From Pyropia haitanensis (lineage: Eukaryota; Rhodophyta; Bangiophyceae; Bangiales; Bangiaceae), in NCBI GenBank assembly GCA_008729055.1, contig SDUX01000008.1, forward strand, positions 558,001 to 622,000: a stretch of DNA of 64,000 nt, written 5' to 3'. The position numbers were made by a program, and so were the translations under genes. Under the pieces are notes generated by a model. That model was not told the DNA's origin. It searched no databases and saw nothing but the letters and a program-made list of their open reading frames with translations. Each line of letters starts with the position of its first letter. Position 1 is the first letter of the stretch. Shown here in pieces: positions 34,301 through 44,863 of the stretch.

Positions 34301-34503
34301 GGGTTGGGGTGCATCCGCTGTACGCCAGCATCTTTGCAGGCTGCTCTGCGTTGGTCCCCCACGGGTTCGCTGCATTTTTTATGTATATTTCTGAGGGCTT
34401 TGCTATTGTGTTTTTTTATCCTTTTTCTTCTTCGTCTTGCGATACATCTCCGCTTGCATCACGGTACCATCTATGCCATGCAGTCATCCTCTCGGCATAC
34501 ATG

Positions 34504-36086
34504 TCAGTCACCCGCAACTAGCGCGAGAAGGGAAAGGCCACCCAGGAGGCCAAACTTGAGCTTTGGGTACGCATTCATCAAGATGGTGAGCTGTGGCAGC
34601 CGGGGGCGTCCAGAGAGACCACCCGGTAAGGGCATCCATGTCCAACGCACCGCAACAAGAGGGGCGGTGGCAAGCACACCCGTGCGTTCAGATGAGCCGC
34701 ATGCAACAAAACCCGACGATGAGAACGAATAGCAAGAAGTAGGAAGCACTCGTGTCAGAAACAGATATCCAGGGTGCCGCGAGCGCGTTGGCACCAGCTC
34801 GGGGGCGAAGAAAGCACACACATGGCACCCCATCCCCTGTTCCAGTACGCATCACGCGCGAGCGCGCGAACGGGTACAGCGTGGTACGTCACAACAGGCC
34901 CCGCAGACACCTCAGACCACCCCCCCCCACCAAAGGGTGCAGCTGCGACTCTCATCTCCTTCGCAACAAAAAGGGCACAGGCGCGGCTCTCGGGGAACGC
35001 AAACAGCGCGCACACAACCATGCCCGGCCAGACTAACCAACGTACCATGCCCGCCCGTGGAAGGAACGCAAAAGCCCGTCCCACAACCATTTCCCGCGTC
35101 AGCCACTTGCGGTCGCCGTACAGCTCCCGGTCGTCGGGCAGGTTGTTGTCTCCCTTGGTGAGCACGTCTACCGCAGCGGTCCCATGCTCCTCATGCACCT
35201 TGATGATGCGGTGTACAATCGGCACGTCTCGGCCGGGGAGCTTGTATACGACAATGTCGCCAGATACGAGAGGCGTGCTGTACCGGTTAGAGAGGAGGAG
35301 CAGGTCGCCACGATGGATTGCTGGCTCCATGCTCCCACTGTCAAAGGCGGGCAACAAGAGATAAAAAGAGCGTTCGGTGGAAAGAAAGCACTCAAGACAA
35401 GCTTTGGCTGCCAGTCAGATCCGATACAGCCAGGTGTGAACAAAGGAAGTGCACAACGGCTTGGCACCTGACCAGGCCAACACCTGCCAAGCAGGAAAAC
35501 AAGCGGACACGCACACTGCTGGACACTCACCACAAGAACAGGCGCAAATGACCACCCCGACTAAAACACCCTCCTCCAGCAAGACACACCCACAGACAAG
35601 ACGCACCTCAGTACTACTACGATAGGGCTCTCCGAGTTGGTGATGAGCATGCATGACTTGTACATGATAAGAGCGCCCGAGAGTAGCAGTCCCAAGCTGG
35701 CCACTTGCATGGCCAACTGTGAATAAAGAATAGTCAAATCAATCCCACGCATCAATACCAAGCACAGGAAGAGCCTGGCACACATCGATAGGTCTGCACA
35801 CCAGCGTCAGCAACGGCGAATGGGTGCAACAGAGGCTGCCATCCGTCGGTAGCATTCGTACTGGGGCAGACGACACGGCGTGCACGAGCAGCGCATACAC
35901 ATGGGCGTAGAGCAAAGCTTTTGCTTGCCCGGGAGCATGACTTTGGAAGCGCACAACAGAGACACGAGTGCCAGACCACCCATCAGACAGCATAAGCAGC
36001 GCATCGGGCCCCCAGTAGCTTACGTTGCGGAACTTGGTCTCACGAAAGCGGCTCCATTGCTCGGACAGATACGAGCGCACGGTCAT
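34504..36086 (-). CDS. SEC11: Signal peptidase complex catalytic subunit SEC11
   Basis: Four exons (36086-36024, 35716-35607, 35337-35046, 34590-34504) join in phase to 183 residues, close to the ~179 of animal SEC11. All three introns are GT-AG (307, 269 and 455 nt). The ER membrane protease removes signal peptides with a Ser/His dyad. The join of exons 2 and 3 restores SGSMEP with nucleophile S60; PIVHRIIKVHE supplies H100; TKGDNN and the C-terminal LTILMNAYPKLKFGLLGG follow. Exon 1 gives MTVRSYLSEQWSRFRETKFR and exon 2 the single N-terminal membrane helix (SLGLLLSGALIMYK) before SESPIVVVL. A final hydrophobic segment lies at the C-terminus. The gene is convergent with the C2-domain gene, 203 bp apart. 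Confidence 0.95.
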
Positions 36087-36865
36087 ATCGTGTTGGGAAT
36101 GAAGAGAGCTGCCTGTCGCAGCCCAGCGGCAGAGACAACCGCCTTGTTCGAACGCAGGGCGGGGATCACCTGGGTGGATGCCGGCGATGAAGCGGCGACC
36201 GTCACGCACAACGCCCCGAGTCTCAAGTTGATCTGCTGACAGCTCTCTTCGATCACAATGTACTCTCTAATTTCCTGGATGGCTCCAGAACAATTGTAGA
36301 CCATGTGACAGCGCAACCCAGCTGTCAGTGACCATCCACGTGGCTCGACGACTGCCATCCTTCCCCGGTAGGATGCGCGCGTCGGCGAGCTGTGACGTCG
36401 TGTCGGTACATGATGTACCTTGGCCACGGCCACGGCCGTTCTCATTGCGACGACGCCACGCCTGTTCATCCATCGCGTCCGCCATCGCCCCGACGCCACA
36501 CCAGCTCCCTAGCCTGACATTGCGAGGCAGCCAGCGCCAAGAAAGTGCGTTCGCTGCTCGACCACCTTAGCCGCTGACCGTGCACGCCCGCCCAGCCATG
36601 GCTGTTCAGTACTCGCGACTCGGCAGCTCGCCGGCGGGCAGGGTGGACCCAGTGCGCTCGCCCATTGCGACCCTCCTGGCGGCGAAAGCCCTCCGGCATA
36701 GCAGCCACTATGGACCCGTCAGACACCTACAGCTGGTACTTCCAGGCCCGCGACAATACGTGACGTGCTGGGGGATCCACCTGGTGTGCTCTGCAACCCC
36801 GCGTCTGACGGGTGCCCCCGCCGCCCAACGGACGCGGCTCGATACGCCACGCCCCGCCCTCATTC
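36087..36865. other. 5' flank of SEC11
   Basis: Between SEC11 and the Nudix gene, both minus strand. No domain-bearing frame; it should hold the SEC11 promoter and the Nudix 3' end. Confidence 0.35.
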
Positions 36866-37924
36866 TCAGTCGCCTCCCCCTCTCGCGGCATCGTCCATCA
36901 TGGACAGCTGTTTGGCTCGGCCGACGCCCCCCTGGCGGGAAGCCCAGTATAGGGCGACGGCCCCCCAGTGCTCTGGCATGAGTTTCCCGCCCCCACTTGT
37001 TTCCCCAGTGGAGGTCACAGCGTCCATGTCGCTCTCATCCAACCACACCAGCTCAGTGCTCTCCACCGCCTCAGCTGCCGCGCCCGGCGGGACGTCGCCA
37101 CCAATTGTCGCCGCCACGGTCGCCGCGTGACGGCCCACCCCCGCCGCCCACGACGCCTCCACAAAGGCCGAGCACACATCCAGGGTGGCGGTGTAGCACA
37201 GCTGCGGGCGCCCGCAGCCGCCACCGCGGGCCACCCCGCCCAGCAACACCAGGCAGTCGGGTGGGACAGCGTCTGGCGGGAGGTAGAGCTCCTCCACAAT
37301 CTCCCGCGCCATGGAGGCGGTAAGCTCGGCCGCGGCCGCTTCGGCGGCGGCAGCTGGGTCGGCGGGCAGCGCTCCCCCCCTATCAGCCTGCGCGCCCGCC
37401 ATGGCGGACGGCTCCGGGTGGCCCCCCGGCACGACGTACCGGCCGCGGCCCTCGGCCACCGCCGCCGACCGTCGCAACAGCGGCACCCGCCCATCCGATG
37501 TGACAACAACAGCCGCGTTGCCCAGCGCCAGCGCCAGGTGACGGGGGTGACCCCAAAAGGCCATCGGGGAATCCCCGCCGCCCAAGTGGGTGCCCACGTA
37601 CGTGCGGTAGTCGGTGAGGCCCAGTTGGAGCTTCACGGCGGGGACAGCGGCGGTGACGGCACCGTCACCGCCGCCACTGCCCCGGACGGGGGGCGGGACC
37701 AACACCCCCGCGAGGCGGAACTTGGTCGCGTTGTACGTGGCCGGCCGTGCCGCGACAGCTGCCGCCCATGTGTCCTCAATGACCGCCTCCTTGGCGGCAT
37801 CGGGGTGGGGCACCCGCCCGTAGCGGGTGGGGTCAAAGTCAACGACAGAGACGAGGCCAACAAACAGGACGACGTAGGGGCGGCTGGCAGAGACGGGGTG
37901 AGATACATAAGTGGGACGCTGCAT
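36866..37924 (-). CDS. NUDT22-type Nudix hydrolase
   Basis: A 352-residue intronless protein from the ATG at 37924. It has FRLAGV (69-74), LGLTDYRTYVGTHL (101-114), LALALGNAAVVVTSDGRVPLLRRS, VVPGGHPEP (164-172) and AREIVEELYLP (206-216). The Nudix box is split: the usual short gap between the GG-E half and the REIVEE half is replaced by ~35 residues. The same split and the GTHL and GGHPEP motifs mark NUDT22 proteins, which hydrolyse UDP-glucose or UDP-galactose to UMP and sugar phosphate, so a UDP-sugar pyrophosphatase role is likely. The frame stays open upstream to 38068, but that part is a dispersed repeat, so I place the start at MQRPTYVSH. Confidence 0.82.
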   Translation of the reverse strand: MQRPTYVSHPVSASRPYVVLFVGLVSVVDFDPTRYGRVPHPDAAKEAVIEDTWAAAVAARPATYNATKFRLAGVLVPPPVRGSGGGDGAVTAAVPAVKLQLGLTDYRTYVGTHLGGGDSPMAFWGHPRHLALALGNAAVVVTSDGRVPLLRRSAAVAEGRGRYVVPGGHPEPSAMAGAQADRGGALPADPAAAAEAAAAELTASMAREIVEELYLPPDAVPPDCLVLLGGVARGGGCGRPQLCYTATLDVCSAFVEASWAAGVGRHAATVAATIGGDVPPGAAAEAVESTELVWLDESDMDAVTSTGETSGGGKLMPEHWGAVALYWASRQGGVGRAKQLSMMDDAARGGGD

Positions 37925-38003
37925 AGCTTCGCTACTGGTAGGGAGGGGAGAGACGGGAGTGGGAAAGACGCGAAGCCAGGGGGAGAGGGGGGGGCAGGGG
38001 GTC

Positions 38004-38166
38004 AGGGCACGTCCACCAATGTCGGCTATCAGTCTTAAATGAGTCGTTTTAAGATGCCACGTGTACATACGTGGCAGCGTCTGGGTGGTCGGGCTATCGG
38101 CGAGCTATCAGGCGAAGCACGTGAAGTGGACTTACGGTGGAGACGGGGGCTACCAACAGGCTACCT
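38004..38166 (+). repeat. Dispersed repeat family, copy B
   Basis: It begins AGGGCACGTCCACCAATGTCGGCTATCAG-like sequence and aligns to copy A through CCACGTGTACATACGTGGC, GAAGCACGTGAAG and GACGGGGGCTACCAACAGGC. The GCCACGT...ACGTGGC arms form a perfect small palindrome (38056-38075) containing a CACGTG G-box. It sits about 80 bp upstream of the Nudix start codon. Confidence 0.75.
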
Positions 38167-39080
38167 TCCAAACCACGGGTCCGTTCGTCGTCTTCGTTCC
38201 AGGCCGTTGGTGTTGACATTGGCGGTTGGCTGCGCGACCAACGAGCCCACTCCAGCGCGAGTAAATACGGTCTACCGTACGCAAAAATCACAAGCCAGCG
38301 AAAAACTGAATTAGTGACATTAGTTGGGGTGTGAATGGGCTTCTGAACAATGAGATCCAGCAATGCCAGAAAAGTTAACTGTAGAAATCTGACACGAACT
38401 GATTTGAATAGATCTCGAATGCTCAGATACCTGCCGTACTCGAGACTCGCATCAGGCGACATGCTGGCAGGCAGACTGCGATGTGATCTGAACCCGCCGC
38501 CACAGCGTCTCTCAGGCTGGTGACGTGTGGAGATGCATGGCTGTCACGAGGTGGTCTGCGCACTCGAGGTTCAGCGAACATACGCAATCACTCACTCCGA
38601 TGTTAAGCAGATCCTTCGAAAAGAACACGTTCCGTTTGAATATTGCACGAAGCTGCTCCAGGGCGCTCTTGAGCGGCCTTCTGTTTTTGTGTAAAGAGTA
38701 TGACTGGTTCCATGGTTTGTCTCATTTTGTTTTCGGAACGCTCTGTCTTGTGCTGATGTCTAAGCTCGTTGCCCTTGGTCCTGGTGGCATGCATGCGTGG
38801 CCACGTGATCAGATGAGCTTCTGGGTCTCTGGTCCGCGTATGCTCAGCCTCGGACGTTGATTGGACCACTGGTGGACATCTCAGCGTTTCCCAAAGCGCT
38901 CGAGCGCCCCGACAGCGTCTGTGTGATCCCATGACGATCCGGGCTCGCGCCGCGGCGCGTCATGCGGGGGCCCTCCCGCCCTCTACCCCCCACGCGCGAC
39001 GAGTCCTCTCGCGCCTCGCGCCGAGCCCAGCACGGCCCGCACTTCCCCGGTGCGCAAGTAGGGCAGGGGCAGAGGCGCAC

Positions 39081-39745
39081 CTGGCGGGCGTCGGCTGCGG
39101 AGGGTCGTCCGGGGACATAGACGTATCTCGCCCCGATCGACCGGCGCCCAGCAGCTGGCACCCAGCGCTTGGAGTCGTATCCGAAACGCTGGGCCCCCAC
39201 ACCACCGCACGGTTTGTCCCCCGACATGGATCGAGTGAGGGGGGGTGAGACGGCGAGACGCGTGTCTGGCGGGCGTAGGCGTTCCAACGGCTGCCATCCT
39301 AGAACGCTTGGGGTCGTGTTGAGAACGCCAGCACCCACAACACCACACGGATCGCCCCCCGACGAGGATCGATTTGGGGGGGGGGCTCAGAGCGGAAGCG
39401 GCGTGTATGGCGGGCGAGGTCCACCGCACAGCCGTCGTCTCCCTGTGCTCCACGTCGTATCCAGACCGCCGGAATTCACACCCCCGCACGGGTGGCCCTC
39501 ATAAGGCGATGGATTGGGGGGGCCGGTGAGACGGAAAGAGGCGTGTATGGCAGGCGTTGCCGGCCGCACAGCTGGCGTCCTCCAGTGCACCGCGACGTAC
39601 CCAGATCGTCGCCACTCTCACCGCCCCACGGGTGACCCTTGGATGGGGATGGCTATTGGGGGGGCGCGTGGGATGAAAGGAGGCGTGTCTGGCCGTCGTC
39701 AGCCGGCTCTGCGCTGGCACAGACCACATCGACCGCCATAGAACA
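39081..39745 (+). repeat. Diverged ~140-bp tandem repeat, about five units
   Basis: The marker CTGGCGGGCG or its variants recurs at 39081, 39266, 39407, 39547 and 39689, giving spacings of 185, 141, 140 and 142 bp. Each unit also has an ACAC..CACGG-type core and ends in GGAT plus a run of 7-9 G. Units are clearly diverged, so this is an old satellite-like array. No coding frame survives. Confidence 0.75.
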
Positions 39746-39994
39746 CGCAGCGCCTCGACAGACACTTCCACAATAATGGCTCTCTCAAGGCGAGTGGTCT
39801 GGGCGGGGAGGGGGCCTGCCCGGCACTTCCGGCGGTTTTCGTGAGTCGGCGCTCCCCCACCACCATGGGCGCCGAGCTAACCGTATATGCAATGCACTGG
39901 TGACTCGCTCGCACCAACCGAGAGAGTCGTCGAGCTCCCTCTGTTGTCCTCGTAGCCAGCGGTGCACCTGTCGCAGCGGGCCACCTTCTCGGTC

Positions 39995-41452
39995 ATGGAG
40001 ATCCCTCTCGCGCCGCCGCGCGTGACGCGTCTGCGTCGCACGGTGGGTGTTTTGCTAGATCACCTGCGTTTCTTTGGCATCGCCAGTGGCCCACACGGGC
40101 AGACGAGGCTGAACATCCCTGCCCGGAACACCCCAGCTGACATTGCGGCCTACACTGCAGCCGACCTGACTGTTCGATGGGCCAACATGGCGGTTAACCA
40201 GCGCTCGGCCGCCGGCGGATCTCTGCCTGCGCGCCAGGAACCTGTGGGTTCGATGGCCGTGTCTGCCGCGCTGCTCATCGCATGTCGCGCGTGTGCGCTC
40301 TCCCTGACCAGGGGCGGTCTCATCGCCGAGGACAGTGCTGACGGCACCCCCGTCGGAATCATTATGGAGGGGCTGATGCCGGTACTGTCCTGCGACGGTC
40401 TGGCGATTGCGGCGGCAACCATGGCGGCGCGAGCGGTTTGGAGCCGCGTCCCGCGCTGGGCGGTCAACCCTGACGAGGCGGCAGAGGATGCCGCTGCGAT
40501 GGGCCGCGCCGTGGCAGCAGCGCGGGCGCCTGTCCCAGGGTTTCCTGGTACGCCCATCTCGGCGCAGGCCCCCCCCCCGGACCTGTACTGGGCCGCCATG
40601 GCAAGGCCTCCACTACCAGACACAGATGAGGACGTTGTGTCCGCCGGCGTGGCCGGACGGGCAGCGGATGGACCTGCCAGTGCTCAACCGTCTCGGGCTG
40701 GCCCCGCTGGGGACGGAAGGGCGGCGAAAAGTGGCCCCGCGGCCGCCGCTGATGCTGATTCTTCTTGTTCTTCCCCGTCGGTGTACCTATCTCAACCGAT
40801 GTCACAGTCGCCGTCGCCGTCTTTCACGTCGTCGTCGTCGTCGCCCTCTTGGTCGGCTTCCTCTTCTTCGTCGTTCGTGCCGCCTCCGCCTCATGGACGG
40901 CGGCGTCAGCGGCCGAGAGGCCGACCGCGAAAGCACACGCAGTCTGCAGTCGGCGCGGCGGCGTCAGGGACGGAACCCGTTTCGGCGTCGCCAGCGCCTC
41001 GTGGGCGGGGTCGACCGCGGAGGCACGCGGAAGTTGCAACAACCTCTGTGCGACGGGCATCTGGTGCCGCTTCCACTGCGGAACAGCTATCACCTGCGCC
41101 GCCTCGCCAGCGGCCTCGCCTGTCACGGAAGCAGATGGCTGCTGCAGCCGCGGCGTCGGAGAACATCCAGGAAGAGCCGTCCTCGTCTGCGCCTCGCCGC
41201 CGATCTGGGCGACCTCGAAAGGAAGCAGCCACACCCGCAAGTGTGGCCCCGGCAGCGGAAGCGGCGGGAGGAGTTGAGGTGGGTCTGTCGACACCTCGGC
41301 GCCGGCCTGGCCGGCCCAGAAAGGTGCCGGTCATGGGCACTGCTGCTGCGGGCAGCGCGTCAGGGGCCGCTGCAAACGCGTTTGGTACGCAGTCAGCCTC
41401 GCCAGCCGCTGTTGTTAAAAAGGAGCAAGGAAGTAAGCGCCGCAGGTTATGA
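39995..41452 (+). CDS. AT-hook DNA-binding protein
   Basis: A 485-residue protein from the ATG at 39995; a GTG 33 bp upstream is in frame but unlikely. The N-terminal ~190 residues are a helical, non-repetitive domain (LLDHLRFFGIASGPHGQTRL, AADLTVRWANMAVNQR, SMAVSAALLIACRACALSL, LSCDGLAIAAATMAARAVW) that I do not recognise. After a Ser-rich linker come four AT-hooks: RPRGRPRKH (about 307-315), RGRGRPRRH (336-344), RRRSGRPRKE (401-410) and RRRPGRPRKV (435-444). The GRP core binds the minor groove of AT-rich DNA, notable in so GC-rich a genome. The protein ends in a basic KKEQGSKRRRL, a likely nuclear signal. A chromatin or transcription role is inferred. Confidence 0.72.
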   Translation: MEIPLAPPRVTRLRRTVGVLLDHLRFFGIASGPHGQTRLNIPARNTPADIAAYTAADLTVRWANMAVNQRSAAGGSLPARQEPVGSMAVSAALLIACRACALSLTRGGLIAEDSADGTPVGIIMEGLMPVLSCDGLAIAAATMAARAVWSRVPRWAVNPDEAAEDAAAMGRAVAAARAPVPGFPGTPISAQAPPPDLYWAAMARPPLPDTDEDVVSAGVAGRAADGPASAQPSRAGPAGDGRAAKSGPAAAADADSSCSSPSVYLSQPMSQSPSPSFTSSSSSPSWSASSSSSFVPPPPHGRRRQRPRGRPRKHTQSAVGAAASGTEPVSASPAPRGRGRPRRHAEVATTSVRRASGAASTAEQLSPAPPRQRPRLSRKQMAAAAAASENIQEEPSSSAPRRRSGRPRKEAATPASVAPAAEAAGGVEVGLSTPRRRPGRPRKVPVMGTAAAGSASGAAANAFGTQSASPAAVVKKEQGSKRRRL

Positions 41453-41875
41453 TGTGCAGCCAGAGAAGGGCAGCGTGGTGGGACGTCGTGTTCTGTTGGG
41501 AGATGGTGTGATCTTAGTGAGTCAATCGTCGCTCGGGGTAGCGTCTTTGCACCAGCTTGTACGTCTGTGAGTAGAAGATACAGCTGTGTGTGCACTGTTG
41601 TCAAGCTACGAAAGCGAGGAGTCTCTGAGGGTGGCGCGCAATGTGGCAGTCAGGACGGCCTTCTCAGGACGGGTAGTGCTGAACAGGATGGACCAGTCGC
41701 TCAAAATACAGAACCAGGATCGGAAGCCACGGAGTGCAGCGCCTAGATCCCTGCACAACGAAACAGGCGTCACCAGCCAGTTCACATCCCTCTCCAGCAC
41801 TGCCGCCGCCGCACACGCTCGCGGAAGGATCTCTCGATCTCGCGGCCAGCACCTCTCCGCCCATCGCCTCACTCA
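41453..41875. other. Intergenic stretch
   Basis: 3' flank of the AT-hook gene (+) and of a possible minus-strand gene. No supported feature. Confidence 0.3.
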
Positions 41876-42885
41876 TCAGCACCTCCTATCCTCTTCCGGG
41901 AACAATGCCTGTGACCACGGGAGGAGGAGGTCCGTGCCGCGGGTGTCGTCCGCGTCGGCAGCGGTGGCCGCCGCCCCACGCCGCCGCTCCGTCGCCGTGC
42001 AATCCCACAGAGACGCCACCACCGGCCGCAGCGGCCGCCAGGGACGACGCACAACGGCGGCCACCACCACGTCCGTGTCTGCAGGGGCCGCCGCCGTCGA
42101 TGCCGCAGCTGGCGAGCCTGCCGTGCCGCGGTTCGCAGAGCCGACGCCACCGGCGCGCGAAACAACAGGCAGCAGCCAACGGGCACGGCCCCAACCCTCT
42201 CCACGGGTTGCCGCGGCCGCGGTTGCGCGTGGCAGCCCGCTAGCCCCGGCCGCACCGGCGAGCACGTCCCAGGCGACCACCGCAAGCGCACGCCGGTCGT
42301 CATAGATCAGCGTGCGGTCCACAAAGCGGAAGGCGGGTGCCAAGAGGCCATTGAGCGTGGCCGCCCACACCGCAACGAGCGCGACCGCCAACGTGCCTTC
42401 GGCAATCCGGTGGAAGAGCGCGTCCAGGTGGCGGCTGGACGCTTCGACGGCGCGGGCGAGCGCGTTCTGGGCCGCGCCGGATCACTCGCGCCGTCCGCAT
42501 CGTCGTAGCCGCCGCCACTGCTGTCGCCGCCACGGCAGGGCAACGCTTTAAAACGCGACGCCACGCACGCGAGGGGCGCCCGTGTTGAGACGGCGGCCAA
42601 CTGCATCCGAAGGGCTTCCAAACGGGTGCGGCCCGGCGCCTCGGCCTCGGCATCGGGCTCCGACGAAGCCGCGCAACGCGCCGACACCGCCGCCGGCTCC
42701 AGCTTCGCCACGTTCAATACTGTGCCTCTGGCGGCCCCGGCCGACGCGACCGCAACGGCTACCGTGCTCAGGTCCGGGTGAGCTCTCAGCGCAGCGGGCG
42801 CCGCGCCGGGCGTATCGCCACCGCCACCGCCGCCTTTGCTTATGTGGCTTGCGTTTTTTGTTGCGGTCCATGGGTGGGCACTATT
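41876..42885 (-). CDS. Possible membrane protein, frame unresolved
   Basis: Two protein-like blocks on the minus strand in adjoining phases. The first (about 42.86-42.49 kb) includes HPDLSTVAVAVASAGAARG, TVLNVAKLEPAAVSARCA and TRLEALRMQLAAVSTRAP. The second (about 42.48-41.88 kb) includes LARAVEASSRHLDALFHRIA, a hydrophobic helix (GTLAVALVAVWAATLNGLLA), FRFVDRTLIYDDRRALAVV and an Ala/Arg-rich tail to the stop at 41876. Codons in both are GC-ending, as in the real genes here. The phase change near 42.48 kb could be an indel or a short intron. The only nearby ATG in a good context (42871) is in yet another phase. Family unknown. Confidence 0.4.
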
Positions 42886-43871
42886 TCGGCAAATGAGAGA
42901 CGAGAACCAAAATTTTATGGCTGCTGTGCGTCGAGAAGAGCTTGTTTTTAACCAATGAGCTTTCAGAGTTATCCTTCTCGTGTGCTGTGCCAGGCAGGCG
43001 AATCTGCCCAGCGGTCCTAGCAATGGTGCACGGGACGAAATCTCCGAATCGCCCTCGCGCCCCCGAACGGCACCACCCGCAGACACTCCTTGTCGCGGCT
43101 CGTCTCCTCTGCGACTACCGATCAGCTGGCGACATCCAGTCGGTGATGCCACCGTCCACCCGGTTCACTCGCGGGACGCGCGCCGCGCCGCGCGGTGTCC
43201 TTCGGCCGCTTGTGGTCTCGAGCTGTGCCCAAAGTTCTGTCAAACGTCATGGAGTGCAATGACTCTGGTCCGATCCGCGCGGGTCCTGCGAGGTCGATCG
43301 CAAGAGGGTCAGCGCGACAGGACGCTTCGCTTTCGGCTGTTCATGCCCCGTGTGACACAGTTTAGACGGTCTCCCCGCGTGCGGTGGTCGCAAGACTGCG
43401 TTGACTGCAGCATGCCGCAAAGCTCTGGAATGCGATCATTCCTCCACTCAGGTCGACTCCGCAAAGACCTGCTCGATGGGAGATGCCTTTTCGGCATGGA
43501 GGGGCTCTGGTAAGGCTACGCGGACGTCGCAGGCCACTCCGCACGATCGTCCGACCTGCCAGAACGTGCGGACGAGAGCAAGACACCGAAGCGCTCTCGG
43601 CACTCCGTGCCTGGGTTGCAACCCCATTGAATGCTCCGTGTTTCAACCATAGAGTCTGCCTCGCATTGTGCCGTCGCGCGTGCACAGCGTGAGGGGCGAG
43701 CATGCTCCACCGCAGGAGGACCCCCGTTCCCGATCCTTGGACGCTCCAGCACCATCCTCGAACTCCATTTCTTTGACAATCGCCCTCCCACCCGCCGCGA
43801 TCATCTCGTCCTTGCGCACTTGAGCCTCTTCCTCTCCGTGACCTGTCACTTTCGACCCACCCAAGACACCC
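42886..43871. other. 5' flank of CenH3 candidate
   Basis: No supported gene. It should contain the promoter of the histone gene; the last 100 bp are pyrimidine-rich with no clear TATA. Confidence 0.35.
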
Positions 43872-44270
43872 ATGGGACGCAAGAAAGCTGTGGCCCAGCA
43901 GTACGCACCAGTGCCGGTGCATCGTCAACGGGCACTGGCGCCACGTCGCAGGGAGGGCAACGATCCGCAGCGCCGCCGGCGCTACCGACCGGGGACGCAG
44001 GCGCTACGTGAGATACGTCACTTTCAGAAAGGGACAGGAGTGCTGCTGCCTAAGCTGCCGTTCCGTCGCCTCGTACGGGAGCTGGCTGACGAGCACTACG
44101 TTGGTTACAAGGTGCAAGAGTCGGCCCTGCTGGCCATGCAAGAAGCGGCGGAGGCGTACCTGGTGGATCTGTTCATGGACAGCAACTCGTGCGCTGTGCA
44201 CGCCAAGCGCGTGACCATCACCCCAAAGGACATGAAGCTTGCTCTTCGTATTCGAGGCGAGCGCTTCTGA
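43872..44270 (+). CDS. Centromeric histone H3 variant candidate (CenH3/CENP-A)
   Basis: 132 residues with a complete H3 histone fold: [16 protein letters not shown] (38-52), [18 protein letters not shown] (58-75), [18 protein letters not shown] (84-101) and [20 protein letters not shown] (110-129). The N-tail ([20 protein letters not shown]...) has none of the conserved ARTKQ, ARKS or TGGK marks of canonical H3, and the terminal GERA is [12 protein letters not shown] and the Leu-rich alpha-2 start resemble CENP-A, and KLPFQR is KLPFRR. Loop 1 shows no insertion relative to H3, which is atypical for some CenH3 proteins. It would mark centromeric nucleosomes. Intronless, with no neighbouring histone gene. 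A divergent non-centromeric H3 is the alternative. Confidence 0.85.
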   Translation: MGRKKAVAQQYAPVPVHRQRALAPRRREGNDPQRRRRYRPGTQALREIRHFQKGTGVLLPKLPFRRLVRELADEHYVGYKVQESALLAMQEAAEAYLVDLFMDSNSCAVHAKRVTITPKDMKLALRIRGERF

Positions 44271-44863
44271 GGGAGGCGGGCGTCTGAAGTTGCTGTGGCG
44301 GGCGGAAACGCCGATGCCACAATGAGATACGCGTGCCTTGGCTGGCGTACTTGCGGGGGGGCCGGGCGTGTGGCACCGGTGGCCCGAGCGGTGAGCCGGC
44401 TAGCTGAGGATGCGTGCTGATGCGCGGGTAATGGCTGTGCTATTGAGCTGGCGGGTAGCTGGGCTGTGCCGGCGTATCGAGTGGAAGGACGGGAAGATGG
44501 TGTAAGGATTGCACGGGTGGGCCTTTCTCGTGGATGCGGGGGCACAGCGCGGTGAGACTGCTACGGGGGACAAAGTTGCAAAGCGCTTGTCAGAGAGTGG
44601 CGCCACTCTGGGGATCGGGAAGCGTGGTCGGGTGTTCATCTTTGCCCATCTAGTCATTAAAGTGCTCTGTATGGTGCGAAGTCCCCGCCAACAACTGCTC
44701 GCTTGAGGAGCTCACAAGAAGCACAAGAGCATCACATCACACACATTCAACACGCAGAAGCCTCGCCTCAACCATTGATATGCCGCTACAAGCAACACGG
44801 ACGCGCGTACACGGTGTGCCGTACATACGGCTGTCCAACTCGTCACACGATACAGCCCCTAGC
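44271..44863. other. Convergent intergenic stretch
   Basis: Between the 3' ends of the CenH3 candidate (+) and the Myb-like gene (-). No histone stem-loop was spotted and no gene is supported. Confidence 0.3.

Larger units (their letters stand above)
37925..39994. other. Repeat-bearing intergenic region
   Basis: It holds dispersed-repeat copy B (38.0-38.2 kb), an AT-balanced unremarkable stretch (38.2-38.9 kb) and a ~140-bp tandem repeat (39.08-39.75 kb). No supported gene. Confidence 0.4.

Noticed and set aside
37925..38068. Longer N-terminus for the Nudix protein
   Set aside because: The extra codons lie in a dispersed repeat present at other loci, so they are not part of the gene.
41586..42305. 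240-residue plus-strand frame after the AT-hook gene
   Set aside because: Overlaps the more protein-like minus-strand frame with a membrane helix; Arg/Ser/Ala composition without motif.
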